Shown here piece after piece: positions 18,917 through 27,558 of a stretch of DNA of 64,000 nucleotides (position 1 is the stretch's first letter; each line of letters opens with the position of its first letter). The DNA is from Desulfocurvus vexinensis DSM 17965 (GTDB lineage Bacteria > Desulfobacterota > Desulfovibrionia > Desulfovibrionales > Desulfovibrionaceae). The notes below the pieces were generated by a model that saw nothing but the letters and a program-made list of their open reading frames with translations, searched no databases and was not told the origin of the DNA. The position numbers were made by a program, and so were the translations under genes. The stretch spans positions 1 to 64,000 of the forward strand of contig NZ_JAEX01000014.1 in NCBI RefSeq assembly GCF_000519125.1. Reading direction: 5' to 3'.

Positions 18917-18925
18917 TGCTATGAT
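18917..18925 (+). promoter_or_regulatory. Extended -10 promoter for the U32 gene
   Basis: TGC-TATGAT is an extended -10 element 36 bases before the U32 start codon. No good -35 box lies at 17 bases, consistent with an extended -10 promoter. It sits in the short intergenic space divergent from pyrK. Confidence 0.45.
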
Positions 18926-18961
18926 GCCCCAATCCGGGCACGATACAGACTTGGAGAACTC

Positions 18962-21043
18962 ATGACAAGCAACCAGCCGGAAATCCTGGCCCCCGCCGGG
19001 GACCGGACGGCGTTCCTGGCCGCCCTGGCCGCCGGGGCCGACGCCATCTATGTCGGCCTCAAGCACTTTTCGGCGCGCATGCAGGCGGGCAACTTCGCGG
19101 TTTCCGAGCTGGCGGAGCTCACGGCCCTGGCCCGCGAGCGCGACTGCCGTGTGTACGTGGCCTTCAACAGCCTGGTCAAGCCCGGCGACGTGCCCGCCGC
19201 AGGGCGGCTCGTCGCGCGCCTGGCCGAGACCGTGCGGCCCCACGCCCTCATCGTGCAGGACCTGGCCCTGCTCGCCCTGGCGCGCCAGGCCGCCTTCCAG
19301 GGCGAGCTGCACCTGTCCACCCTGGCCAACGTGAGCCACCCCATGCCCCTGGCGGCCACCCAGCGCCTGGGCGTGTCACGCGTGGTGCTGCCGCGCGAGC
19401 TGAACGTGGACGAGATCCGCGCCTGCGCCCAGGCCTGCCCCCCGGGGCTCGACCTGGAAGTCTTCGTCCACGGCGCGCTGTGCTACAACGTCTCGGGCCG
19501 CTGCTACTGGTCGAGCTACATGGGCGGCAAGAGCGGCCTGCGCGGGCGCTGCGTGCAGCCCTGCCGCCGCGAATATGAGCAGAAAACGCGCAAGGAGCGC
19601 TTTTTCTCCTGCAACGACCTGGGCCTGGACGTGCTGGTCAAGCCGCTGCTGGGCCTGCCCCGGGTGCGGGCCTGGAAGATCGAGGGCCGCAAGAAGGGCC
19701 CGCACTACGTCTACTACGCCGTGGCGGCCTACCGCCTGCTGCGCGACAGCATCGACGACCCCGCGGCGCGCAAGACGGCCCAGGAGTTGCTGGAACAGGC
19801 CCTGGGCAGGCCGCGCACGCACTACGGCTTTCTGCCCCAGCGCCTGCACCACCCGGTGGAGACCGGGGGCCAGACCGGCTCGGGCCTGCCCGTGGCGACC
19901 CTGGACAAGGCGCGCGGGCGCACGCCGCACATCACGCCGCGCCTGGCGCTTTTGCCCGGCGACCTGCTGCGCGTCGGCTACGAGGACGAGCCCTGGCACC
20001 AGACCATCAAGGTCAGCCGCGCGGTGCCCAAGGGCGGGCGGCTGGACTTCGCGGCCCAGGGCCCGGCCCCGCGCCCGGGCACCACGGTCTTCCTGGTGGA
20101 CCGCCGCGAACCCGAGCTGACCCGGCGCATCGCCGCCCTGGACAAGGAGCTGGCCGCGCGCCCCGGCGCCCCGGGCGAGCCCAAGGCGCCGGACTTCACC
20201 CCGGCCATGCCCCGGCCCTTCACGCGCGGCGGCGGGCGCGGCGCGGTCATCATCCAGAACGTCAACCGCCACCCGCCCAAGGCCCTGGCCAAGGGCCTGT
20301 CCCCGGCGGCGTGGCTTTCGCCCAAGTCGCAGCTGGCCGGGGCCGGGCGCAGCTGGTGGTGGCTGCCGCCGGTGATCTGGCCCGACGAGGAACGCATGTG
20401 GGCCGACACCGTGGCCCAGGCCCTGCGCGCCGGGGCCACGCGCTTCGTGCTCGGCGCGCCGTGGCAGGTCTGCCTGTTTCCCGGCGGGCAGGCCCAGGGC
20501 GCGGCCCAGGCCGACGAAGCCCGGCGCCCGGCGCCCGGGGCGCACCTGCGCCGCCCCCTGCGCGGCAGGGGCGCCAAGGGCCCCAAGCCGACGCACCGCC
20601 GCGAGGCCGAGCTGTGGGCCGGGCCGTTCTGCAACGTGTCCAACGCCCTGGCCGTGCAGGCCCTGGCGGACATGGGCCTGGCCGGGGCCATCGTCAGCCC
20701 CGAGCTGGCCCGCGAGGACGCCCTGGAGCTGCCCCGCCACAGCCCCCTGCCCCTGGGCTTCGTGACCTACGGCATGTGGCCCCTGGGCATCACGCGCATC
20801 CCGGCGGACGCCGTGAAGCCGGAAAAACCGCTGAAAAGCCCCAAGGGCGAAATCTGCTGGACCCGGCGCTACGGCCCCAACAACTGGATCTACCCCAACT
20901 GGGGCATCGACCTGCGCGCCAAGGAAGGCGAACTGGCCAGCGCGGGCTACGTGATGTTCGCGCACCTGTTCGAGTCCATCCCGCGCGAGGTGCCCAAGGC
21001 CACGCGCGCCTCGACCTTCAACTGGGACCTCAAGCTGCTCTAG
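18962..21043 (+). CDS. Peptidase U32 family protein (RlhA-like)
   Basis: 693 residues. The family signature EVFVHGALCYNVSGRCYWSS (about 172-191) is followed by a Cys-rich stretch (GLRGRCVQPCRREY) and WKIEGRKKGPHYVYYAV. U32 members named proteases mostly act in tRNA or 23S rRNA hydroxylation (TrhP, RlhA); the long form with a large C-terminal part resembles RlhA more than the short collagenase-like PrtC, but the exact RNA target cannot be read here. The N-terminus PEILAPAGDRTAFLAALAAG is typical. The ATG at 18962 has GGAGA eight bases upstream, and the gene stands alone on the plus strand. Confidence 0.85.
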   Translation: MTSNQPEILAPAGDRTAFLAALAAGADAIYVGLKHFSARMQAGNFAVSELAELTALARERDCRVYVAFNSLVKPGDVPAAGRLVARLAETVRPHALIVQDLALLALARQAAFQGELHLSTLANVSHPMPLAATQRLGVSRVVLPRELNVDEIRACAQACPPGLDLEVFVHGALCYNVSGRCYWSSYMGGKSGLRGRCVQPCRREYEQKTRKERFFSCNDLGLDVLVKPLLGLPRVRAWKIEGRKKGPHYVYYAVAAYRLLRDSIDDPAARKTAQELLEQALGRPRTHYGFLPQRLHHPVETGGQTGSGLPVATLDKARGRTPHITPRLALLPGDLLRVGYEDEPWHQTIKVSRAVPKGGRLDFAAQGPAPRPGTTVFLVDRREPELTRRIAALDKELAARPGAPGEPKAPDFTPAMPRPFTRGGGRGAVIIQNVNRHPPKALAKGLSPAAWLSPKSQLAGAGRSWWWLPPVIWPDEERMWADTVAQALRAGATRFVLGAPWQVCLFPGGQAQGAAQADEARRPAPGAHLRRPLRGRGAKGPKPTHRREAELWAGPFCNVSNALAVQALADMGLAGAIVSPELAREDALELPRHSPLPLGFVTYGMWPLGITRIPADAVKPEKPLKSPKGEICWTRRYGPNNWIYPNWGIDLRAKEGELASAGYVMFAHLFESIPREVPKATRASTFNWDLKLL

Positions 21044-21090
21044 CGCAAGCCGCGCACCGCACCCGCAGGGCCGGGGCGCGACCACGACAG

Positions 21091-21126
21091 CGGCCCCGGC
21101 CCCGGGTATTCCGGGGCCGGGGCCGT
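21091..21126. terminator. GC-rich hairpin between convergent U32 and cupin genes
   Basis: CGGCCCCGGCCCCGG and its complement enclose a GTATT loop. There is no T run on either side, so it may be a weak or Rho-assisted terminator. Confidence 0.4.
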
Positions 21127-21154
21127 GTGCGTTGCCCCGCGCGGCACCCGGGCC

Positions 21155-21517
21155 TCAGCCCGGCAACAGCTCGGTGTCGTCGTGGGCGTAGGCCGGGACG
21201 CAGCAGCACAGCACGCGCAGCGGCCCGGGGCCCGTGTTGGCGATGCGGTGGGCCGTGCCCGGCGGGATGCACACCGTGTCGCCGGGACCCACGGCGAACG
21301 TCTCGCCGCCCAGAGTCATGGCCCCCGTGCCCTCGAGCACGTGGTAGAGCTCCTCGGTCGCGGGATGGCGGTGCAGGGCCGTGGCGCTGGCGGGCTCCAC
21401 CGTGGCCTCGGCCAGGCTCTGGGCGGCGTTGCCGTGCACGGCGGGATGCATCAGCTCGCGGATCACCGAGCCGTCCTTGGTGACATACGGCGGAACAAGG
21501 GCATAGCTGGTTTTCAT
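21155..21517 (-). CDS. Small cupin-domain protein
   Basis: 120 residues forming one conserved beta-barrel. Motif 1 (ALHRHPATEELYHVLEG, with His-x-His and Glu) and motif 2 (VGPGDTVCIPPGTAHRIAN, with a late His) would hold a metal ion. Such single-domain cupins include isomerases, dioxygenase-like proteins and sugar-binding regulators; the sequence does not select one. The start MKTSYALVPPYV at 21517 follows a weak ribosome-binding site; an upstream in-frame ATG at 21601 would run through the flagellin terminator. Confidence 0.8.
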   Translation of the reverse strand: MKTSYALVPPYVTKDGSVIRELMHPAVHGNAAQSLAEATVEPASATALHRHPATEELYHVLEGTGAMTLGGETFAVGPGDTVCIPPGTAHRIANTGPGPLRVLCCCVPAYAHDDTELLPG

Positions 21518-21570
21518 GCCGGGACCATGCCCCAAAGGCGGCCCCTTGGGAAGGCCCGGGGCGGGCAAAG

Positions 21571-21597
21571 GAAAAGCGGGGCCGCGAGGCCCCGCTT
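21571..21597 (-). terminator. Terminator downstream of flagellin
   Basis: On the minus strand GCGGGGCC-TCGC-GGCCCCGC followed by TTTTCC, about 100 bases past the flagellin stop. A second GC hairpin (CCGGGCGC/GCGCCCGG, about 21645-21669) lies closer to the stop and may contribute. Confidence 0.6.
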
Positions 21598-21699
21598 CCA
21601 CTGTGCGGAGTCGGCCCGGAGCGGGCCGTGGGGACGAACACGCCGGGCGCGGGATGCAGCGCCCGGAGCGGGGCCGCTAGCCGGCCCCGGGCGCCTCGG

Positions 21700-22596
21700 C
21701 TACCCCCCCAGCAGCGACATGGCCAGGCGCGGCAGGCTGTTGGCCTGGGCCAGCATGGCCACGGCGGCCTGGGACTTGATCTGCTGGCGCACGAACTCGG
21801 TCATTTCCAGGGCCACGTCCACGTCGGAAATCCGCGACTCCGAGGCCTGCAGGTTCTCGGCCTGGATCTGCAGGTTGGAGATGGTGTTCTGCAGGCGGTT
21901 CTGGGTGGCGCCCAGGGCGGCGCGGATGTTGTCCTTGGAAATGATGGCGTCGTTCAGGGCGTCCAGGGCGTTCTGCGCGGCGGACTGGGTGGAGATGGTG
22001 TAGCCCGCGCCCGCGCCCGAGTTGTTGCCCACGCCCAGGGCCGAGGCGGTGGAGCTGTTGATGCTCACGTAGTAGTAGTCCTCGGCGCTGTCGTTGCCGG
22101 AGCCGAAGTGGATCTTCAGCGGGCCGGTGGATGTCAGGGCGGACCCGTCGTGGGTTGACTCGGCGCCGGAGAGGTTGCCGTTGAGCAGGTAGATGCCGTT
22201 GAAATCCGTGGAGTTGGCGATTCGGGTGATCTCCGAGGCCATGGCCTGATACTCGGACTCGATGATCAGGCGCTGGTCGGAGTTGTAGGTGCCCGTGGCC
22301 GCCTGCTCGGCCAGCTCCTTCATGCGGATCAGCTTTTCGTCGATGACGCCCAGGGCGCCGTCGGCGGTCTGGATCAGCGAGATGGCGTCGTTGGCGTTGC
22401 GCACGCCCTGGTTCAGGGACGCGATGTCGGCGCGCATCAGCTCGCGGATGGCCAGCCCGGCGGCGTCGTCGGCGGCGGTGTCCACGCGCAGGCCCGAGGA
22501 CAGGCGCCGGGTCGAAACGCCCAGGTCGCCAAAGGCGATGGACAGGTTGCGGGCGGCGTTCTTCGCCATCAGGTTGTTGTTTATGACCAGTGACAT
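21700..22596 (-). CDS. fliC: Flagellin
   Basis: Filament subunit exported by the flagellar type III apparatus. At 298 residues it is short, with conserved D0/D1 ends and little variable centre. N-terminus MSLVINNNLMAKNAARNLS, then RLSSGLRVDTAADDAAGLAI; C-terminus NRLQNTISNLQIQAENLQAS, ESRISDVDVALEMTEFVRQQ and a final LLGG. The ATG at 22596 follows AAGGAGGAAAGG, a very strong site fitting high expression. A sigma-28 promoter lies 101 bases upstream. No chaperone or cap gene adjoins it, so it is a monocistronic filament gene. Confidence 0.96.
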   Translation of the reverse strand: MSLVINNNLMAKNAARNLSIAFGDLGVSTRRLSSGLRVDTAADDAAGLAIRELMRADIASLNQGVRNANDAISLIQTADGALGVIDEKLIRMKELAEQAATGTYNSDQRLIIESEYQAMASEITRIANSTDFNGIYLLNGNLSGAESTHDGSALTSTGPLKIHFGSGNDSAEDYYYVSINSSTASALGVGNNSGAGAGYTISTQSAAQNALDALNDAIISKDNIRAALGATQNRLQNTISNLQIQAENLQASESRISDVDVALEMTEFVRQQIKSQAAVAMLAQANSLPRLAMSLLGG

Positions 22597-22696
22597 AACC
22601 TTTCCTCCTTGAAAAGTTGAGGGCTTCCTTGCCAAGGGGCGCCGGCGCCAAAGTCCCCACTCCGCGCGGCCTGTTGCCCCTACCCACTTGCCAGCC

Positions 22697-22724
22697 TTAT
22701 CGGCCTTTACCAGGGGGAACTTTA
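22697..22724 (-). promoter_or_regulatory. Sigma-28 (FliA) promoter of flagellin
   Basis: On the minus strand TAAA (22721-22724) and a perfect GCCGATAA (22697-22704) are separated by 16 bases; the consensus is TAAA-N15-GCCGATAA. The position, about 100 bases before the flagellin ATG, leaves a long leader containing an inverted GGCGCC-GGCGCC run. Late-class flagellar control is the clear reading. Confidence 0.85.
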
Positions 22725-22924
22725 GGTTTTTTTTCACTCTGCCCGGAACTTTCCGCCCAGGCGCCGCGCACCCCCCGGTTTTGCTGGCCGAAACGCATCG
22801 CGCCGCGCGCACCCGCAGCGCCCTGCCCCACCCGTCCGGGCCGGGCCGCAGGCCCGGGCATCCATGGCCGCGCGCCCCGGGCCGGAGTGGGCCAGGGCGG
22901 GGCCCGGGCCGGGCCGGGGCATGC

Positions 22925-22960
22925 AAAAAGGCGCCGTGCCCGCAGGGGGCACGGCGCCTT
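22925..22960 (-). terminator. Terminator after the PBP1A gene
   Basis: On the minus strand GGCGCCGTGCCC pairs across a short loop with GGGCACGGCGCC and is followed by five Ts. It lies 20 bases past the PBP stop and ends the carB-to-pbp unit. The remaining 22725-22924 interval holds no gene I can support. Confidence 0.8.
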
Positions 22961-22982
22961 GCTGGCGCGGAAGGGGCGGCGG

Positions 22983-25352
22983 CTACTGCTTGAGCAGGTC
23001 CTCGCCACGGGTGGTGGCCGACGGGCCGGACCCGCCGGACTCGTCGCCCTGGGCGGTTTCCGTGGGCTGGGTGCCGTCCTTGAAGGGCAGGAAGAAGGTC
23101 TTCTCGGCATAGGGCGCGGCCAGCAGGCCCGAGGCGGGGTCGATGCGCGCCATGACCACCCCCTGGGGCAGGGGGAAGTCGCGCTCGGGGTAGCCCGCCT
23201 CCACGGCCATGCGGTAGTCCACCCAGATGGGCGAGGCCGCGCGGGCGCCCGTTTCGTACTTGCCCATGGGCGCGACCTGGTCGAAGCCGACCCAGACCAC
23301 CGACAGCAGGCCCGGGGTGAAGCCCACGAACCAGGCGTCCTGCTCGTCGTTGGAGGTGCCGGTCTTGCCGGCCACGGGGCGGCCCAGCTGGCGCGCGCGC
23401 CAGCCCGTGCCGTCGTTGACAACCTCCTTCATCAGCGCGGTGATGATGTAGGCCGTCTGCGGCGAGATGGCCTCGTGGACCCGGGGCTCGGACTTGAACA
23501 GCTCCTCGCCCCAGGCGCTTTCCACGCGCAGGATGAAGCGCGGCTCGATCCACGACCCGCCGCGCGCAAGCGCCGTGTAGGCCTGGGCGAGGTTCAGCGG
23601 GCTCACCGGGGCCGAGCCCAGGCTGACCGACAGGTCTTCGGGGAATTCGGCCTCCAGGCCCAGGGCCTTGGCGCGCTCGATGATCCGGCGGATGCCGATG
23701 CGCTGGGCCACGCGGATGGTCACCAGGTTGCGCGATTTGACCAGCGCCGTGCGCAGCAGGGTCGGCCCGTAGAACACGCCCTCGAAGTTCTCGGGCTTCC
23801 AGACGCGGTCGGTGGCGGCGTCGGTGTAGACGATGGGCGCGTCGAGCAGCACCGAGGACGGGGTCAGGCCGCCGTCCAGCGCCGCGGAATAGACGATGGG
23901 CTTGAAGGCCGAGCCGGGCTGGCGCCGGGCCTGGGTGGCACGGTTGAACTGGCTGGCCTCGAAGGAATAGCCGCCCACCAGGGCGCGGACCTCGCCGTTT
24001 TCCGGCTCCAGGGACACCAGGGCCCCCTGCACGTCGGGCTCGCGCTCCAGGGCCAGGGGCCAGGGCGCGGCGGCGTCCTGCTCCTGCCCTTCCCCGGCGG
24101 CGGGCACGGCCTTCACCGAAGCCCAGACCACGTCGCCCGGGCGCAGCACCGTGGTGCAGTCGGCCACGGGGGGCACCTCCTCGGTGGAGCGGGCCGGGTT
24201 GGGCGTGCGGGCCCAGGCCATGTCCTTCACGCCGATGCTGCCCCGCAGGGCGCCGAAACGCACCGTGGCCGACTCGCGCTGGACGGCCACCACCAGGGCC
24301 TCGACCCAGTCCCCGGCGGCCAGGGCCCCGGGGTCGCGCGCCGTGCGGACCAGGAATTCCTCCCACTCCCGCTCGGGCAGGTTCTGGTTGGGTCCGGTCC
24401 AGCCCCGGCGCTTGGCCGAATCGCGCAGGCCCTTGCGCAGGGCGATCTCGGCGGCGCGCTGGTGGTCCAGGTCCACCGCCGTGTAGACGTGCATGCCCGA
24501 GTTGTAGACCTGGTCCTCGCCGTAGGTCTCGATGAGGCTGCGGCGGACCTCCTCCAGGTAATAGGCGCCCAGGGTCCAGGACGGGTCCGCCATGCTGGAG
24601 AAGACCAGCTCCTCGGCCATGGCCGCCTCGTATTCCTCGGCGCTGGCCCAGCCCAGCTCGCGCATCCGGCCCAGAATCCAGACCTGGCGCTCGCGGGCGC
24701 GCTCGTCGTTGCGGAAGGGGTTGAACCGCGAGGGCGCCTTGGGCAGGCCCGCCAGCATGGCCGCCTGGGCCAGGGTCAGGTCCTTGGCGTGGACGCCGAA
24801 GTACGTCCTGGCTGCGGCCTCGATGCCGTAGGCTCGGGCGCCAAAGAAGATGTGGTTCAGGTAGATGGTCAGGATCTCGTCCTTGGTCAGGTAGCGTTCC
24901 AAGCGGTAGGCCAGGATTGCCTCGCGGATCTTGCGCTTGTAGCTCTGCTCGGGGGTCAGCAGCAGGGACTTGATGACCTGCTGGGTGATGGTGCTGCCGC
25001 CCTGGACCACATGCCCAGCCTGGAGGTTGCGTATGTGGGCGCGCAGGATGGCCGTCATATCCACGCCCTCGTGCTCGAAGAAGGCGCTGTCCTCGGCGGC
25101 CAGGAACACGCGCGAGACGTGCGGCGGCAGCTCGGCCAGCGGCACCAGGAAACGCTTTTCCTTGTAGAAATAGCCCAGCACGCGCCCGTCGCGGGCGTGG
25201 ACCGTGGTCACCAGCGGCGGATTATAGTCGGTAATGCGCTTGAAGTCGGGCAGGTCCAGGGAGGCCCAGTAGTACAGGCCGCCCGCCAGGGCTGCGGCCA
25301 GCACGACGGCGCCGCCCAGCAGAATGCCAAGAATGATCGCGAACTTCTTCAT
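22983..25352 (-). CDS. Penicillin-binding protein 1A (bifunctional transglycosylase/transpeptidase)
   Basis: 789-residue class A PBP that polymerises and cross-links peptidoglycan. It has an N-terminal anchor (MKKFAIILGILLGGAVVLAA). A GT51 domain follows with EDSAFFEHEGVD (catalytic Glu), GGSTITQQVIKSLLL and RKIREAILAYRLER. The penicillin-binding domain has SAFK (acylated Ser) in QPGSAFKPIVYSAAL, SRN, and KTGTSNDEQDAWFVGF. The C-terminus is acidic and Gly/Ser-rich (TETAQGDESGGSGPSATTRG). The start ATG overlaps the stop of the preceding Cys-rich gene (ATGA), so the two are translationally coupled. Last gene of the carB-purF-kpsF unit. Confidence 0.95.
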   Translation of the reverse strand: MKKFAIILGILLGGAVVLAAALAGGLYYWASLDLPDFKRITDYNPPLVTTVHARDGRVLGYFYKEKRFLVPLAELPPHVSRVFLAAEDSAFFEHEGVDMTAILRAHIRNLQAGHVVQGGSTITQQVIKSLLLTPEQSYKRKIREAILAYRLERYLTKDEILTIYLNHIFFGARAYGIEAAARTYFGVHAKDLTLAQAAMLAGLPKAPSRFNPFRNDERARERQVWILGRMRELGWASAEEYEAAMAEELVFSSMADPSWTLGAYYLEEVRRSLIETYGEDQVYNSGMHVYTAVDLDHQRAAEIALRKGLRDSAKRRGWTGPNQNLPEREWEEFLVRTARDPGALAAGDWVEALVVAVQRESATVRFGALRGSIGVKDMAWARTPNPARSTEEVPPVADCTTVLRPGDVVWASVKAVPAAGEGQEQDAAAPWPLALEREPDVQGALVSLEPENGEVRALVGGYSFEASQFNRATQARRQPGSAFKPIVYSAALDGGLTPSSVLLDAPIVYTDAATDRVWKPENFEGVFYGPTLLRTALVKSRNLVTIRVAQRIGIRRIIERAKALGLEAEFPEDLSVSLGSAPVSPLNLAQAYTALARGGSWIEPRFILRVESAWGEELFKSEPRVHEAISPQTAYIITALMKEVVNDGTGWRARQLGRPVAGKTGTSNDEQDAWFVGFTPGLLSVVWVGFDQVAPMGKYETGARAASPIWVDYRMAVEAGYPERDFPLPQGVVMARIDPASGLLAAPYAEKTFFLPFKDGTQPTETAQGDESGGSGPSATTRGEDLLKQ

Positions 25353-25918
25353 TGTTTTTCTCCGGCCTGGGTCGGCGGCTGGGCCCCGGGCAGGCCCCGC
25401 TCGGGGGGCAGGCCCCAGGCCAGCCGCAACCGGCCATGGAGTTCTCTGACGCTTTTTTCCGTGGTGTCCAACAGGACCAGCAGGCGCCGCATGCCGCGCC
25501 CCTCGCGCCAGGCCAGGCAGCGCTCGGCGGCGAAGACCTGGATGGAGCGGCCCACCGGCCACAGCGGGAACAGGCGGCAATAGTGCGGCCTGGCCTCGCG
25601 CGGCAAAACACAGCCCCGGGGTCCCAGCAGGCGGCAGCGCCCGCGCCCGTCCACGGCCAGACGCATGTGGAAGCCGCGCTCGGGGAACAGCCGGGCCACC
25701 AGCTCTTCCTCGCCGGGGAACAGGGCCTTCATGTTCGCCACAAAGGCCGGGCCGTTGGCCTCGCGGGCGAAGGCCCCGGCCTCGCCGGGCAGGGCCTCGA
25801 GAATCCGGTCGCGCTCGGTTTCCGAGAGCGGAAAACAGCCCTGCTCGCTGCCGGGTTCCAGGCAGCAGCAGGTCGGGCCCAGCAGGGCGCAGCGCTGGCA
25901 GACGTGCGGATCGGCCAC
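25349..25918 (-). CDS. YkgJ-type CxxC cysteine cluster protein
   Basis: 189 residues with the putative metal-chelating pattern of the YkgJ/CxxCxxCC family: VCQRCALLGPTCCCLEPG at the N-terminus, a later GCFPLS, then PRGCVLPREARPHYCRLFPLW. Such proteins are thought to hold an iron or zinc centre; function unknown. I take the GTG at 25918 as start because it lies two bases from the preceding glycosyltransferase stop and gives the expected N-terminus; no ATG fits in frame before the cysteines. It couples downstream to the PBP1A gene. Confidence 0.75.
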   Translation of the reverse strand: MADPHVCQRCALLGPTCCCLEPGSEQGCFPLSETERDRILEALPGEAGAFAREANGPAFVANMKALFPGEEELVARLFPERGFHMRLAVDGRGRCRLLGPRGCVLPREARPHYCRLFPLWPVGRSIQVFAAERCLAWREGRGMRRLLVLLDTTEKSVRELHGRLRLAWGLPPERGLPGAQPPTQAGEKQ

Positions 25919-25919
25919 A

Positions 25920-27554
25920 TCAATACCCCGAGGAGGCCGGGCGGGGCCAGCGGCCCTTGAACCCGTAGCACAGGGTGATGGTGAACTGGCGCGCCGGGCG
26001 GTCCCGGTGCATCGACTGATAGTGGATCTGCTCCGTTTTATCAAAAAGTTCCTCGACCCCCGCCTCCACGCCGCCCTTGAACTTCTGGCGCACGTAGATG
26101 GCGTCCCAGCCGGTCTTCCCCTCGGGCCCGGGCCACAGGTCGTACTGGTTCAGCCTGCGGCCCACGTTGACGCAGTAGGCGCGCTGGTGCCCGGGCACGA
26201 CCCAGGCCAGCTCGGCGGTCACGTCGTAGTGGTTGCCGAACAGGAAGACCCGCCCGGGGTCGGCGAAGCGCGTGCGCCGCAGGCGGTCCACCTCCTGACC
26301 CATATCGTCCCAGCCCTTGAGGTGCAGGGCCGGATTCTCGATGGTCGCCACCCGGCCCGTGATGGGGTTCGTCAGCTCCATGCGGTAGGGCATGGGCACC
26401 AGATCGTGGACCAGCCACAGGGCGAAAATGACCGCGCCCACAGCTGGCCAGGCCCAGACCTTCCAGTGCCGCCAGCCCCGGGCCAGCACGGCCTGCTCCC
26501 ACACCACGGCGGCCAGGATGAACCCCGAGGCGTAGCTCACGGCGGACCAGTTGGGGTGGACCTTGGTATGGAAGCACCACAGGGCGAAGAAACCCCACAC
26601 CGGCCAGAACCCCGCCACCAGCAGCGCGCGCTGGGCGTAGTCCAGGGACGACACGGCGCGCACGGCCCGGCCCCGGCCCCCGCCCAGGGAGCGCAGCGCG
26701 CCCCAGGCGCCCACCAGGGTCATCACGAACCACCAGGGCATGAGCAGGCCGAACTGGCTGGCGTAATACTCCGCGAAGCGATCGAAGCGGATGAAGGCCT
26801 CGGCGCGGGTGCCCGCCAGCCCGCCCAGGTGGGCCACATGCTTGAACCCGGCGAAATCGTTGCCCAGGTTCCACAGCAGGATGGGCCCCAGGCCCAGGGC
26901 GGCGCCCACAGCCAGGGCGGGCCACAGCCGCCGCCAGAACAGGGGCCCGTCGAGCATCCTGCGCCGCAGCAGCACGCCGTAGAGCACGGCGGTGACGGCG
27001 AAGGCCAGCATCATGTACTTGCCCCAGGTGCCCACGGCCAGGGCCGCCGCCAGGGCCACGAAGGGCCAGCGCGCCCCGGGATCGCGCCCGGCGGCGTAGA
27101 GCGAAAACAGCGCCACCCACCAGCAGACCATGAGCGGGTTGTCCGTGGTCATCAGCGTCCCGGCGGCCATGAAGAGCAGCGAGGTGTTGAGCACCACCAG
27201 ACACAAAAGCCCCAGGCGCGGGCGCCCGAACAGCCGCGACAGCCCGAGGTAGACCGTGGCCTGCATCAGCGCCGTGCCCAGCACCGCCCCCAGGCGCACG
27301 GCAAAGACCGTGTCGCCCAGAAGCCAGGTCCAGGCCCCGATGATCCAGGCGATGAGCGGGCCCTTGGTGAAATAGGAGAACTGGAAGGTGCGCGACCAGT
27401 CCCAGTACTGGGCTTCGTCCTGCACGAGGTCGAGCTGGCCCGAGGCCGCGAAGACCAGCCGGGCCAGGGTGGTCCCGAAAATGAGGACGCCGGCCCACAG
27501 GTCTGGCCGGCTGCCCCAGTGCGTGTGCCGCACCGCCGTTGCGCCCATGCTCAC
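25920..27554 (-). CDS. Family 39-type membrane glycosyltransferase (ArnT/PMT-like)
   Basis: 544-residue polytopic membrane protein with roughly ten or more hydrophobic helices. The first loop bears VQDEAQYWDWS, matching the catalytic Asp/Glu loop of polyprenyl-phosphate sugar transferases (PMT_2, GT39/GT83), followed by YFTKGPLIAW and TDNPLMVCWW. It would use a lipid-linked sugar donor at the outer face of the inner membrane, modifying lipid A, LPS core or a protein; the acceptor is not readable. It lies directly after kpsF, a Kdo-pathway gene, which favours an LPS role (inference). An ATG at 27548 is an alternative start. Confidence 0.8.
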   Translation of the reverse strand: MSMGATAVRHTHWGSRPDLWAGVLIFGTTLARLVFAASGQLDLVQDEAQYWDWSRTFQFSYFTKGPLIAWIIGAWTWLLGDTVFAVRLGAVLGTALMQATVYLGLSRLFGRPRLGLLCLVVLNTSLLFMAAGTLMTTDNPLMVCWWVALFSLYAAGRDPGARWPFVALAAALAVGTWGKYMMLAFAVTAVLYGVLLRRRMLDGPLFWRRLWPALAVGAALGLGPILLWNLGNDFAGFKHVAHLGGLAGTRAEAFIRFDRFAEYYASQFGLLMPWWFVMTLVGAWGALRSLGGGRGRAVRAVSSLDYAQRALLVAGFWPVWGFFALWCFHTKVHPNWSAVSYASGFILAAVVWEQAVLARGWRHWKVWAWPAVGAVIFALWLVHDLVPMPYRMELTNPITGRVATIENPALHLKGWDDMGQEVDRLRRTRFADPGRVFLFGNHYDVTAELAWVVPGHQRAYCVNVGRRLNQYDLWPGPEGKTGWDAIYVRQKFKGGVEAGVEELFDKTEQIHYQSMHRDRPARQFTITLCYGFKGRWPRPASSGY

Positions 27555-27558
27555 CGCC

